Positions 38,544 through 46,996 of a stretch of DNA of 64,000 bases are shown here, in pieces. Source of the DNA: an uncultured Collinsella sp. (lineage in GTDB: Bacteria > Actinomycetota > Coriobacteriia > Coriobacteriales > Coriobacteriaceae); assembly GCA_958413895.1 (NCBI GenBank), contig CATYVQ010000010.1, forward strand, positions 43,462-107,461, written 5' to 3'. The notes under the pieces were generated by a model, which worked only from the letters and a program-made list of their open reading frames with translations, had not been told where the DNA came from and searched no databases. Made by a program: the position numbers and the translations under genes. Position 1 is the first letter of the stretch. Each line of letters opens with the position of its first letter.

Positions 38544-39441
38544 TGTAAAGAAACGTGGCGGATTGGGACGTGGACTCAATGCTTTGGTCTCAGAGGCTGA
38601 GTATGAGACCGGTGGTTCGGCTGCATCCGCTTCAAATGCCACATCTGAAACGAAACTACCTATTGAGGATATTGTTCCCAACCCTAACCAGCCGCGAATT
38701 CACTTTAACGAAACTGAACTTCGCGAGTTGAGCGAGTCAATCCAAGAACATGGCGTTTTGCAGCCGCTTTTGGTTCGCAAGCATGGAAACGGCTATGAGA
38801 TCATCGCTGGTGAGCGTCGTTACCAGGCGTCAAAGCTTGCTGGTCTTGAGGAACTGCCTGTCATCATTAAAGATGTTAATGATGAAGAGATGCTTGCTCT
38901 TGCTCTTATCGAAAACCTTCAGCGTTCTGATCTGAATCCCGTCGAAGAGGCTAAGGGCTATCGCCAGCTTATCGATGCCAGCGGTATGACCCAGGAGGCA
39001 TTGTCAAAGGCAGTAAGCAAGTCACGCTCTGCAATTACAAACTCACTGCGCCTTCTCGATCTTCCTGAAGTTGTTCAGCAGATGATTTTTGAGGGTAAAC
39101 TTACTGCTGGTCATGCACGTGCGATTCTTGCAGTTCCCTATGAGGATGCACGAATTCGACTTGCTGAGAAGGTTGTTGCAGAGGGTCTTTCCGTCAGGGC
39201 GACAGAAAATCTTGCTCCGTTGTTTTCTGCCGGAGAGACACCTAAGACGCCGAGGCCTGCAACGCCTCAATCTTTTAAAAAGGCTGCCCGTGTGCTTCGT
39301 CAGGTTTTTAATACCAACGTGCGCGTGAAGAGCTCGCGTGGAAAGAATAAGATTGAGATTGAGTTTAAAGACGAGGAAGAGCTCTCTCGTATTCTTGGCG
39401 AAATGATTCAGTTTGATCAAGGAGGCCAAGATGAGGAATAA
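38536..39441 (+). CDS. parB: Chromosome partitioning protein ParB/Spo0J
   Basis: CTP-dependent DNA clamp loaded at parS. 301 residues: GLGRGLNALVSE start, the nucleotide-binding region with IIAGERRYQASKLAG and ENLQRSDLNPVEEAKGY, then the helix-turn-helix (MTQEALSKAVSKSRSAITNSLRLLDLP) and a C-terminal dimerisation segment. GTG start inside parA. The following small gene starts before its stop codon. Confidence 0.97.
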   Translation: MPSVKKRGGLGRGLNALVSEAEYETGGSAASASNATSETKLPIEDIVPNPNQPRIHFNETELRELSESIQEHGVLQPLLVRKHGNGYEIIAGERRYQASKLAGLEELPVIIKDVNDEEMLALALIENLQRSDLNPVEEAKGYRQLIDASGMTQEALSKAVSKSRSAITNSLRLLDLPEVVQQMIFEGKLTAGHARAILAVPYEDARIRLAEKVVAEGLSVRATENLAPLFSAGETPKTPRPATPQSFKKAARVLRQVFNTNVRVKSSRGKNKIEIEFKDEEELSRILGEMIQFDQGGQDEE

Positions 39442-39685
39442 GATTTTAACAGCGATTGCATTGGCTACGACTGTCGTGGCTGGTGCCTTTGCTGGCTATA
39501 AGATCGCGACAGACGATGAACTGCGAGGTCGTTTGCTTCGAGGCGCGCAAGATATCGTCGATACTTCCAAGAAGAAAATGGATGTTATGACGGAAGATGT
39601 TGCCATGCGTACGGCTCAGGTAACGAAGAATCCCAAGATTAATCAAGGTTGGGTTAGCAACCAATGGGAAAATGTAGGCTATTAG
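39431..39685 (+). CDS. Small membrane protein coupled to parB
   Basis: 84 residues. An N-terminal hydrophobic helix (KILTAIALATTVVAGAFAGY) is followed by a charged amphipathic region with TSKKKMDVMTEDV, the general plan of YtxH-like or single-pass tail proteins. I recognise no named family. The ATG has AAGGAGG within the parB coding end, and the two genes overlap by 11 bases, so translation is coupled. A terminator follows. A membrane tether for the Par system is a guess from position only. Confidence 0.8.
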   Translation: MRNKILTAIALATTVVAGAFAGYKIATDDELRGRLLRGAQDIVDTSKKKMDVMTEDVAMRTAQVTKNPKINQGWVSNQWENVGY

Positions 39686-39695
39686 GTACCTAACA
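39682..39695. repeat. TTAGGTACCTAA palindrome, copy 2
   Basis: Same 12-bp palindrome plus C as at 36177-36190. Here it overlaps the stop codon of the small membrane protein. Confidence 0.6.
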
Positions 39696-39712
39696 ATTAC
39701 TCAGCATATTTT

Positions 39713-39755
39713 GAGGGTCCTTGTCTGATTCATGAGACAAGGACCTCTTATTTTG
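39713..39755 (+). terminator. Terminator of the parAB operon
   Basis: Stem GGTCCTTGTCT/AGACAAGGACC followed by a T-rich tail. Confidence 0.88.
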
Positions 39756-39810
39756 GCCGTAAAAAATCGGACAGGTAGCAGCTGATTCAAAATTAAGGTC
39801 AATAAATGAA

Positions 39811-39845
39811 ACGACCCCGGTTGCATATTCTGCAACCGGGGTCGT
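39811..39845 (-). terminator. rlmN terminator
   Basis: Perfect stem ACGACCCCGGTTGCA/TGCAACCGGGGTCGT, T-rich on the minus side. Confidence 0.88.
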
Positions 39846-39849
39846 TCGA

Positions 39850-39865
39850 TGTTTCACATGAAACG
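39850..39865. promoter_or_regulatory. Degenerate parS-like site
   Basis: TGTTTCACATGAAACG matches parS at 14 of 16 positions; one central base and the last base differ. Confidence 0.5.
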
Positions 39866-39883
39866 TTTTGGGATGCGACTCCC

Positions 39884-40936
39884 CTATGCGTTCTTCTGAA
39901 CTTTGAAGCGCTGCTTCAGCTGTCCGCAAGCGGCGTCAATATCGTTACCACGGGAGTTACGAATCGTGGTCTCGATGCCACGGGACTCAAGACGACGCTG
40001 AAGATCCTCAACCTTATGAATCGGCGACGGTTTGAGCGGGCTGCCCTCGATGTCGTTAAGCTGAATGAGGTTAACGTGGCACAGCGTTCCCTCGCAGAAG
40101 TCGCAGAGCGCCTGCATCTCGGGATTCGTATCGTTGACGCCTTCGATCATGGCATACTCATAGGTCGGGCGGCGGCCAGTCTTCTCGGTATAGAGCTGAA
40201 GCGCCTCGTGAAGGCGAAGCAGCGTGTACTTCTTAACACCGGGCATGAGCTTATTGCGCGTCGACTGGATGGCGGAATGCAGGGAAACGGCAAGCGTGAA
40301 CTGCTCGGGGATGTCGGCAAATTTACGAATACCGGGAATAACGCCGCTGGTAGAGACGGTGAGGTGACGAGCGCCGATACCGATGCCATCGGGGTCGTTG
40401 AGGATTCGCAGCGCCTTGAGAACCTCGTCGTAGTTGGCAAACGGCTCGCCCTGGCCCATGAAGACTACGCTCGTGGCACGCTCGCCAAAGTCGTTGGATA
40501 CATGAAGTACCTGGTCGACGATCTCTTGAGCGGTCAGAGAACGCTTGAGGCCGTTGAGACCAGTAGCGCAAAAGGCGCAGCCCATACCACAGCCAGCTTG
40601 GGTGGAAACACAGACGGAAAGCTTGTTACGACGGGGCATACCGACAGTCTCGACGGAAACGCCGTCGTGGTATTCGAGCAGATACTTGCGCGAGCCATCT
40701 TTGGAAACCTGCGTGGTGAGTTCAGTCGGCGTATCAAAGGCAAAAGCCTCTTTAAGCTGCTCGCGGAAAGCCTTGGGAAGGTTGGTCATGTCGTCGAACG
40801 AACAAACGTTCTTCTCAAAGACCCATTCAATGAGCTGCTTCGCGCGGAAGGCGGGCTGGCCAAGTTCGGCCACGAGCTCGCGAATATCGTTTTGGCTCAA
40901 GTCGCGAATGTCCTGAGATTTAGTCCTGGGATTCAT
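39884..40936 (-). CDS. rlmN: Dual-specificity RNA (adenine-C2) methyltransferase RlmN
   Basis: Radical SAM enzyme that methylates A2503 of 23S rRNA and A37 of some tRNAs. The cluster motif CGMGCAFCATG lies near residue 118, the SAM motif MGQGEP near 160, and the two methyl-carrier cysteines are plausible at the active-site loop and near residue 338 (DIDAACGQL). 350 residues. ATG with AAAGG. Faces against the local leading-strand direction. Confidence 0.96.
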   Translation of the reverse strand: MNPRTKSQDIRDLSQNDIRELVAELGQPAFRAKQLIEWVFEKNVCSFDDMTNLPKAFREQLKEAFAFDTPTELTTQVSKDGSRKYLLEYHDGVSVETVGMPRRNKLSVCVSTQAGCGMGCAFCATGLNGLKRSLTAQEIVDQVLHVSNDFGERATSVVFMGQGEPFANYDEVLKALRILNDPDGIGIGARHLTVSTSGVIPGIRKFADIPEQFTLAVSLHSAIQSTRNKLMPGVKKYTLLRLHEALQLYTEKTGRRPTYEYAMIEGVNDTNPEMQALCDFCEGTLCHVNLIQLNDIEGSPLKPSPIHKVEDLQRRLESRGIETTIRNSRGNDIDAACGQLKQRFKVQKNA

Positions 40937-41021
40937 GGAAGCCTTTCGATTTTGGGGAAACGTAGAGGGTATCGCTACAATATGGTATCAGCTGCAGAAA
41001 TTATAGAGGAGGAGTCTGCCC

Positions 41022-41987
41022 ATGCCGGGTAAAAGCCTAGAGAACATGCACGTAGCGGTCTTGGCGGGCGGTCATTCCGCTGAGCGCGAGATCTCGCTCA
41101 ATTCGGGAAAGAACGTTGTGGTGGCGCTGAAGGAAGCCGGCTACACCTCGGTGGAGCTGCTCGATACGGCCGCTGATGACTTTATGGTAACCATGGCAAC
41201 CGGCGGCTTTGACGTGGCGTTTATCGCCATGCACGGTGCCGGCGGCGAGGATGGTGCCATGCAGGGCGCCATGGAGACCCTGGGTATCCCCTACACGGCC
41301 TCGGGCGTGCTTGCCAGCGCCTGCGGTGCCGACAAAGAGGTCTCTAAGCTCCTGTACGCCAAGGCGGGCATTCCCATTGCCCCCGGCCTCGCGCTCGAGG
41401 TGGGCGATGAAGTCGATATCGATCATATCGTCGAGGTTTGTGGCGAGCGCTGCTTTGTGAAGCCGGCCGTCAACGGTTCCAGCTATGGCATTTCCCTGGT
41501 CCATGAGCCCTCCGAGCTGCCCGCGGCTATCGCCAAGGCGTTTGAGTACGGCGACAAAGTGCTGGTCGAGAAGTGCATCGAGGGCACCGAGATCACCGTC
41601 GGCGTATACGGTGAAGATGACGTGCGCGCTCTGCCGATTGTCGAGATTCGTAAGCCCGAGGACTGCGAGTTCTACGATCTGGACGTGAAGTATGTCGACC
41701 CTACCGACATCCATCGCATTCCGGCGCAGATTTCGCCCGAGAATTACGCTCGCGCTCAGGAGCTTGCCTGCGCCGCTCACAAGGCCCTCGGTTGCCTGGG
41801 TATCTCGCGCAGCGATTTTATTGTGAGTGAGGACGGCCCCGTTATCCTCGAGACCAATACCATTCCCGGCATGACCGATACGTCGCTGTATCCGGATGAG
41901 GTTCGCCACACCGATGACATGACGTTCCCGCAGGTCTGTGACAGCCTAATCCGTATGGGCCTTCGTCGAGCGGGCATTGCATGCTAA
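41022..41987 (+). CDS. ddl: D-alanine-D-alanine ligase
   Basis: ATP-grasp enzyme that makes the D-Ala-D-Ala dipeptide for peptidoglycan. The 321-residue protein has AVLAGGHSAEREISLNSG at the start, HGAGGEDGAMQG near 73, VKPAVNGSSYGIS near 147 and ETNTIPGMTDTSLYP near 285. The tyrosine-containing omega-loop SYG supports D-Ala rather than D-Lac specificity. ATG with GAGGAGG. Overlaps the dinG start by 7 bases. Confidence 0.95.
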   Translation: MPGKSLENMHVAVLAGGHSAEREISLNSGKNVVVALKEAGYTSVELLDTAADDFMVTMATGGFDVAFIAMHGAGGEDGAMQGAMETLGIPYTASGVLASACGADKEVSKLLYAKAGIPIAPGLALEVGDEVDIDHIVEVCGERCFVKPAVNGSSYGISLVHEPSELPAAIAKAFEYGDKVLVEKCIEGTEITVGVYGEDDVRALPIVEIRKPEDCEFYDLDVKYVDPTDIHRIPAQISPENYARAQELACAAHKALGCLGISRSDFIVSEDGPVILETNTIPGMTDTSLYPDEVRHTDDMTFPQVCDSLIRMGLRRAGIAC

Positions 41988-44875
41988 TCGAGGACGCGGT
42001 TTCGTCAGGAACGCCGCAGTTTGTCATCGACTCCTATGCCACGCTTGCCGAACGCGCCAAAACGCAGTCCTTCGGCCTTATCGAGGAAGATGTGATTGTC
42101 CTCGATACCGAGACCACAGGTCTTTCGGTGCAGGACAACGAGCTGATCGAGATCTCGGCGGCCCGTCTTTCGGGCCGCGAGATCGTCGACCGCTTCGATA
42201 CCTTCGTGCATCCCAAGCAGCTGATTCCCGCCGAGATTACCGAGCTCACGAGCATTACAAATGCCGATGTGGCAGATGCCCCGTCGGCCGTTGAGGCCGT
42301 CGCCGCTCTCGCCGATTTTGTCGGTGGTTGCCCGGTGATCGCACATAACGCCACGTTCGACCGCTCGTTTATCGAGTCGGTCAAAGGCGGCGTCAACGTG
42401 AGCGATATTTGGATCGATTCGCTGGCGCTGTCGCGCATCGCGCTTCCGCGCCTGGCCTCACACAAGCTGTCTTTTATGGCCGATCTGTTTGGCTGTGACT
42501 CGGTATCACACCGTGCCAATGCCGACGTCGACGCCCTGTGTGGCGTATGGCGCGTGTTGCTCGTGGCACTCACCGACTTGCCCCAGGGCCTCATGGCGCG
42601 CCTGGCCGACATGCATCCGGATGTGCCTTGGTCCTATCGTCCTATCTTCTCGTTCTTGGCAGGGCAGAACCCTGGTTCTATCTTCTCTCTCAGCGCCGCT
42701 CGTACTGACGTTCTCAAGGCCGATCGCGCCGACGATCGGGTGGACGCCGACGAACTGCCGGTCCTCAAGATGCCGAGTCGTGAGGAGATTGAGGTGGACT
42801 ATGCGCCAGGTGGCCTGGTCAATCGCATGTATCCCACTTACGAGCCGCGTGATGAGCAGATCGCGATGGCGCTCGAGGTCCGCGATGCGCTGGTCACGGG
42901 CACTCATCGTGTAATTGAGGCGGGCACAGGCGTCGGCAAATCGATGGCCTATCTGGTACCTTTTGCCGAGGCGGCACGCCGTAACAACATCACGGTTGGT
43001 ATTGCGACCAAATCGAACAATCTTGCCGACCAGCTCATGTACCATGAGCTGCCAAAACTTGCCGAGCAACTGGACGGTGGTCTGTCATTTTGCGCTCTCA
43101 AGGGCTATGACCACTATCCGTGCCTGCGCAAGCTTGAGCGCATGAGTCGCGGCCAGGTCGAGATTACCACCAAGCGCGATCCGGCGGACACGCTCACGGC
43201 GGTCGCGGTCATTATGGCGTACGTCTGCCAATCAGCCGATGGCGACCTCGACTCACTTGGCATTCGGTGGCGCAGCGTCAACCGCCCCGACTTTACGACG
43301 GCCTCGCGCGAGTGTGCTCGTCGCCTCTGCCCGTTTTTCCCTGATAAATGTTTGGTCCACGGCGCTCGCCGTCGTGCGGCGCATGCCGATGTGGTGGTCA
43401 CCAACCATTCCCTGCTGTTCCGCAATGTTGCGGCCGAGGGCAGGATTTTGCCTCCGATTCGTCATTGGGTAATCGACGAGGCCCATTCCATCGAGCGCGA
43501 GGCACGCCGTCAGTGGGCGCGCGTGGTATCGTCGGACGAATCGCGCGTTCTGTTTGAGCGTCTGGGTGGCTCGAGCACCGGCGCGCTAAGCCAGGTTTCC
43601 CGTGATTTGGCAACCTCCGAGGGCTCTACGCTCTATCTGGGCCTTACTGCCAAGGCGACGTCGATGGTTGCGCGCGCGAGCATGGCAATCGCCGACGTGT
43701 TCGATGGCGTTCGCGAGCTCGGTCGCCGTGCCCGTGGGGGTTATGACAATGCCAATCTATGGATTGGCCCCGAGTTGCGCGAATCTGACGACTGGCATGA
43801 TTTCTTACAGTCGGCCTACGCTGCCATCGACGCATTGGAACAGGCTGACAAGAGCGTCGACGCGCTGGTGCAATCCGTCGCCGCCGACAAGCCCGAGGTT
43901 GTTGTCGACCTGGGTGATATCTCGCGCCGTCTGCACGAGCTGGACGAGAACCTCAAACTCATCATTGATGGCACCGATGAACACTACGTGTATTCGCTGC
44001 AGGTCAATCGCAGGTTGCGTGCCGGCGGAGAGTCAATGACTGCAGAGCGCATCGACATTGGTGAGGCCTTGGCGACCGAGTGGCTGCCCGAGGTTCACAC
44101 GGCTATCTTTGCCTCGGCGACCATGACGGTGTCCAAAAGCTTTGAACACTTTAACCACGCGGTCGGCCTCGATCGCATCGGTGCTTCAACATCCTCATCG
44201 TTGCACTTGGATTCGAGCTACGACTTCGATTCGAACATGGCTGTAGTCGTTGCGGGCGATATCCCCGATCCGCGCGATCGTGAGAGCTATCTTACGGCGC
44301 TCGAGCGCGTGCTGGTCGACGCCCATCTTGCCATGGGCGGATCGGTGCTCACACTGTTCACCAATCGGCGCGACATGGAAGACCTGTACACCCGCGTTGA
44401 GCCCAAGATGGCCCGTGCGGGTCTGGAGCTCAATTGCCAACAGCGCAACTCATCTCCTCGTCGCCTGCGCGATCGGTTTATCAACGAGCCGACTTCATCG
44501 CTTTTTGCGCTTAAGGCCTTCTGGGAGGGGTTCGACGCCAGCGGCGAGACGCTGCGCTGCGTCATCATTCCCAAGCTGCCGTTCTCGAGCCCCACGGACC
44601 CGCTCTCGTGCGAGCGCAACCTGCGCGAAGACCGCGCTTGGGCGCGCTATTCGCTGCCCGAGGCGGTGCTCGAGGTCAAGCAGGCGGCCGGCCGCCTTAT
44701 CCGCGCGTCGACCGATTGCGGCGTGCTGATTCTGGCCGACCCGCGCCTGGTGACGAAGGGCTACGGAAAGAAGTTCTTAACGTCGCTGCCCACGAGCTCC
44801 TACCAGCGCATCGAATCGGCGCAGATCGGGCACTATCTGCAACTGTGGCGCGCACGCCACGAGCGGCGGCGCTAA
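41981..44875 (+). CDS. dinG: DinG-family helicase with N-terminal DEDDh exonuclease
   Basis: 964 residues. The N-terminal 200 residues are a DnaQ-like 3'-5' exonuclease (VLDTETTG near 38, then HNATFDRSF and HRANADVDAL). The rest is an XPD-like superfamily 2 motor: Walker A AGTGVGKSMAYL near 314, DEAH in VIDEAHSIE near 498, and the C-terminal QAAGRLIR motif. Cysteines in CARRLCPFFPDKC may ligate an iron-sulphur cluster. This exonuclease fusion is the Gram-positive form of DinG. Translationally coupled to ddl; it ends in a 4-base convergent overlap with the WYL gene. Confidence 0.92.
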   Translation: MLIEDAVSSGTPQFVIDSYATLAERAKTQSFGLIEEDVIVLDTETTGLSVQDNELIEISAARLSGREIVDRFDTFVHPKQLIPAEITELTSITNADVADAPSAVEAVAALADFVGGCPVIAHNATFDRSFIESVKGGVNVSDIWIDSLALSRIALPRLASHKLSFMADLFGCDSVSHRANADVDALCGVWRVLLVALTDLPQGLMARLADMHPDVPWSYRPIFSFLAGQNPGSIFSLSAARTDVLKADRADDRVDADELPVLKMPSREEIEVDYAPGGLVNRMYPTYEPRDEQIAMALEVRDALVTGTHRVIEAGTGVGKSMAYLVPFAEAARRNNITVGIATKSNNLADQLMYHELPKLAEQLDGGLSFCALKGYDHYPCLRKLERMSRGQVEITTKRDPADTLTAVAVIMAYVCQSADGDLDSLGIRWRSVNRPDFTTASRECARRLCPFFPDKCLVHGARRRAAHADVVVTNHSLLFRNVAAEGRILPPIRHWVIDEAHSIEREARRQWARVVSSDESRVLFERLGGSSTGALSQVSRDLATSEGSTLYLGLTAKATSMVARASMAIADVFDGVRELGRRARGGYDNANLWIGPELRESDDWHDFLQSAYAAIDALEQADKSVDALVQSVAADKPEVVVDLGDISRRLHELDENLKLIIDGTDEHYVYSLQVNRRLRAGGESMTAERIDIGEALATEWLPEVHTAIFASATMTVSKSFEHFNHAVGLDRIGASTSSSLHLDSSYDFDSNMAVVVAGDIPDPRDRESYLTALERVLVDAHLAMGGSVLTLFTNRRDMEDLYTRVEPKMARAGLELNCQQRNSSPRRLRDRFINEPTSSLFALKAFWEGFDASGETLRCVIIPKLPFSSPTDPLSCERNLREDRAWARYSLPEAVLEVKQAAGRLIRASTDCGVLILADPRLVTKGYGKKFLTSLPTSSYQRIESAQIGHYLQLWRARHERRR

Positions 44876-45789
44876 AGCGAACAGACGAGGTTTTTTGCCA
44901 TATCGCACAGACGCTTTGACAGGGCGGGGTCATCCAAGATGCGGATGGCTCCGCCCGCTGCGATTATCTGGCTCAGTAGCCAACGCTCGGAGCCGTAATG
45001 CACGGTTACCGTTGCCATGTCTGCCCCGCTGCGCTCGATGAGGGTGATGCCGGCCCAGTCCAGATGCTCCGCCATATCGAATGGCATCAAGAGCTTTGCG
45101 CTACGCTGCGTCCGGGCAAGGGAATCGCGGAGGGATGCGACGTCCGGTGCGTGAGGCACGACGGAGTCTTCCGTCAAGGTGAGTCCCTCGATTTTATCCA
45201 TGCGATAGGTGCGCTGCTCATCGACTGCGATGTCCCAGGCAATCAGGTATGTTTGGTCGCCGTTTGCCGTAATGCGCAAGGGGTCGACCAGGCGCTCGCG
45301 TGGCCGTGCATCGTCCATCGAGCGATACGAGATGCGGCAGCGAACGCCGTCCTGAATGGCGCAGCTCAGTTGCTGCCAGTGCGACCCGTGGTTGACGGTG
45401 TCAAAGACGCGCTGGTTATAGCCGAGCTCTTCGGGTAGAAGAGCATGTCGAATCCGAGCTGCCGCCTGGGGCTCGATCCCCAACGATTCAAGTTCGTGGT
45501 TGAGCACGGCGCCCTCGGCGGCACTCAGGCGCAGCGGTAGCACACGCCCGGCGTCACCGGTGAGAACCACACGCTCGCCGTGGCATTCGCAGATGATGCG
45601 CGCGCCCGATTCTCGGTCCGCGAGCGTCGAGACGATCTCGAGAATCTCGTCGAGCGACACCCCCGTGATGTCAAAGCGACTGCAAATCTCGGTTCGTGTC
45701 ATGCCGCTCTCGCCGGCGGCGTAGAGGGCCTCCATGATGTCGATGGCGCGCGAGAGCCTCTGCTCGCTGGTGAGTTTACGCACGGGCAT
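44872..45789 (-). CDS. WYL-domain transcriptional regulator, PafC-like
   Basis: 305 residues: N-terminal winged helix (residues about 10-70, SRAIDIMEALYAAGESGMTRTEIC), a WYL domain around 145-215 where the motif reads YLIAWD, and a WCX-like C-terminal domain. In other Actinobacteria PafB and PafC form a heterodimer that activates the RecA-independent DNA-damage response, with WYL domains sensing ssDNA. Paired with the upstream WYL gene, whose end it overlaps by 14 bases. No proteasome genes are nearby, so the symbol is not transferred. Confidence 0.85.
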   Translation of the reverse strand: MPVRKLTSEQRLSRAIDIMEALYAAGESGMTRTEICSRFDITGVSLDEILEIVSTLADRESGARIICECHGERVVLTGDAGRVLPLRLSAAEGAVLNHELESLGIEPQAAARIRHALLPEELGYNQRVFDTVNHGSHWQQLSCAIQDGVRCRISYRSMDDARPRERLVDPLRITANGDQTYLIAWDIAVDEQRTYRMDKIEGLTLTEDSVVPHAPDVASLRDSLARTQRSAKLLMPFDMAEHLDWAGITLIERSGADMATVTVHYGSERWLLSQIIAAGGAIRILDDPALSKRLCDMAKNLVCSL

Positions 45790-46798
45790 ACTCGTGCACC
45801 GTCCTTTCGATGAGGTGGTTCCATGCTTGTTTGAGCGATTTGGGGGCCACAGGCCTCATGCCGTCCATGGCGTGGGCCATGCAAAATGAGGCGGCGGCTT
45901 CAAGGTCACGCACGTCAACGGTCCAAGTCCATCCTTCTTCGGCGTGCGTGAGTTGGCCTCGCCCGCGCGTGAGGCCGTTGATCATATCGATCTGCGTCTG
46001 AGGGGCGAACGAGAACGTGGCTGCAACGGGCGGTCGGTCGGCAAAATCGAATTCAAAGAACAGATAGTCGTTGAGATTGAAGTCCGCGGGGATGACGTAG
46101 GCCTTCGAAGGACGCCAAGCGCGAACGATACGGTCGCAGCGGAATGTCCTGATGTCGTCGGTGACGTTGTCGAGGCCGCAGAAGTACGCCACGCCCTCGC
46201 GCTCGAACATGCCGTATACGCAGACGGTACGTTCTTTCTGCTCGCCGCGTCCGTTCTGATATAAAAATCGCAGCGCGCATCGCTCGGCAAAGGCGCTCCA
46301 TACCGCATCGACGGTGGGAGAGCGGCGGATCGGCGCCTCGTCCACCGTCGTCCTACCGGTGAGGTAGGCAATCTTGGAGCGAATATCGGCAAGCGGTGCG
46401 GCAAAAGTGGATGAGCCGGCCGCTAGTGTCTGGTCGATGGCGTTGAGCAGGATATCGGCGTCGTCTGCGGTGATGAGGCCGCCTGCTGCAAAGGTGTGCT
46501 CGCGGTCGATTGTCCACGAGCTTTCCTCGGACTCCTGCGCACCGGCGGGGCGAACCTCCTTGATTAAGATGCCACGCTCGAGCAGTTTGTCACGATCGCG
46601 CCGAAACTTGCGTTTATCCGAGTCGATGTTGCCGGAGCCATATCCCAGGTCAGAATCCAAGACGATCTGCTCGGTCGTCAGCGGTTCGGGGGAGCTGTTG
46701 AGTACAAAGAAAAGATTGAGGATGCGCTGAGCCGTTTTATCGAAACTGGGCTCCGAATTCCCCTTTTTAATTGTCGCGGTCGTGTCGCTTGCCGTCAT
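45776..46798 (-). CDS. WYL-domain transcriptional regulator, PafB-like
   Basis: 340 residues with an N-terminal helix-turn-helix (AQRILNLFFVLNSSPEPLTTEQIV), a WYL-type region near 190-230 (LRFLYQNGRGEQKERTVCVYGMFEREGVAYFCG) and a C-terminal WCX-like domain. The core residues are VAYFCG rather than the classic WYL triad. Partner of the next gene by overlap. Regulation of the nearby dinG is plausible because both belong to DNA-damage responses, but no binding site could be identified. Confidence 0.85.
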   Translation of the reverse strand: MTASDTTATIKKGNSEPSFDKTAQRILNLFFVLNSSPEPLTTEQIVLDSDLGYGSGNIDSDKRKFRRDRDKLLERGILIKEVRPAGAQESEESSWTIDREHTFAAGGLITADDADILLNAIDQTLAAGSSTFAAPLADIRSKIAYLTGRTTVDEAPIRRSPTVDAVWSAFAERCALRFLYQNGRGEQKERTVCVYGMFEREGVAYFCGLDNVTDDIRTFRCDRIVRAWRPSKAYVIPADFNLNDYLFFEFDFADRPPVAATFSFAPQTQIDMINGLTRGRGQLTHAEEGWTWTVDVRDLEAAASFCMAHAMDGMRPVAPKSLKQAWNHLIERTVHEYARA

Positions 46799-46996
46799 AG
46801 AGTCCTCGCATGAGAAGGTGGTTTGCTGCCATGATTTTAGTCCGATATGGAGATTAGGCTATATCCTTGTCCGCTCGGGGCGTTAAGATGGCCCGAATTC
46901 GGTCGTTTGCGCTCGCTCGGGGTATACTTTCGACTATATACGGTTCTAATGTGCATGCATTGGGCCTATTTGTCGGATTATGGATGTGGAGCGCAC

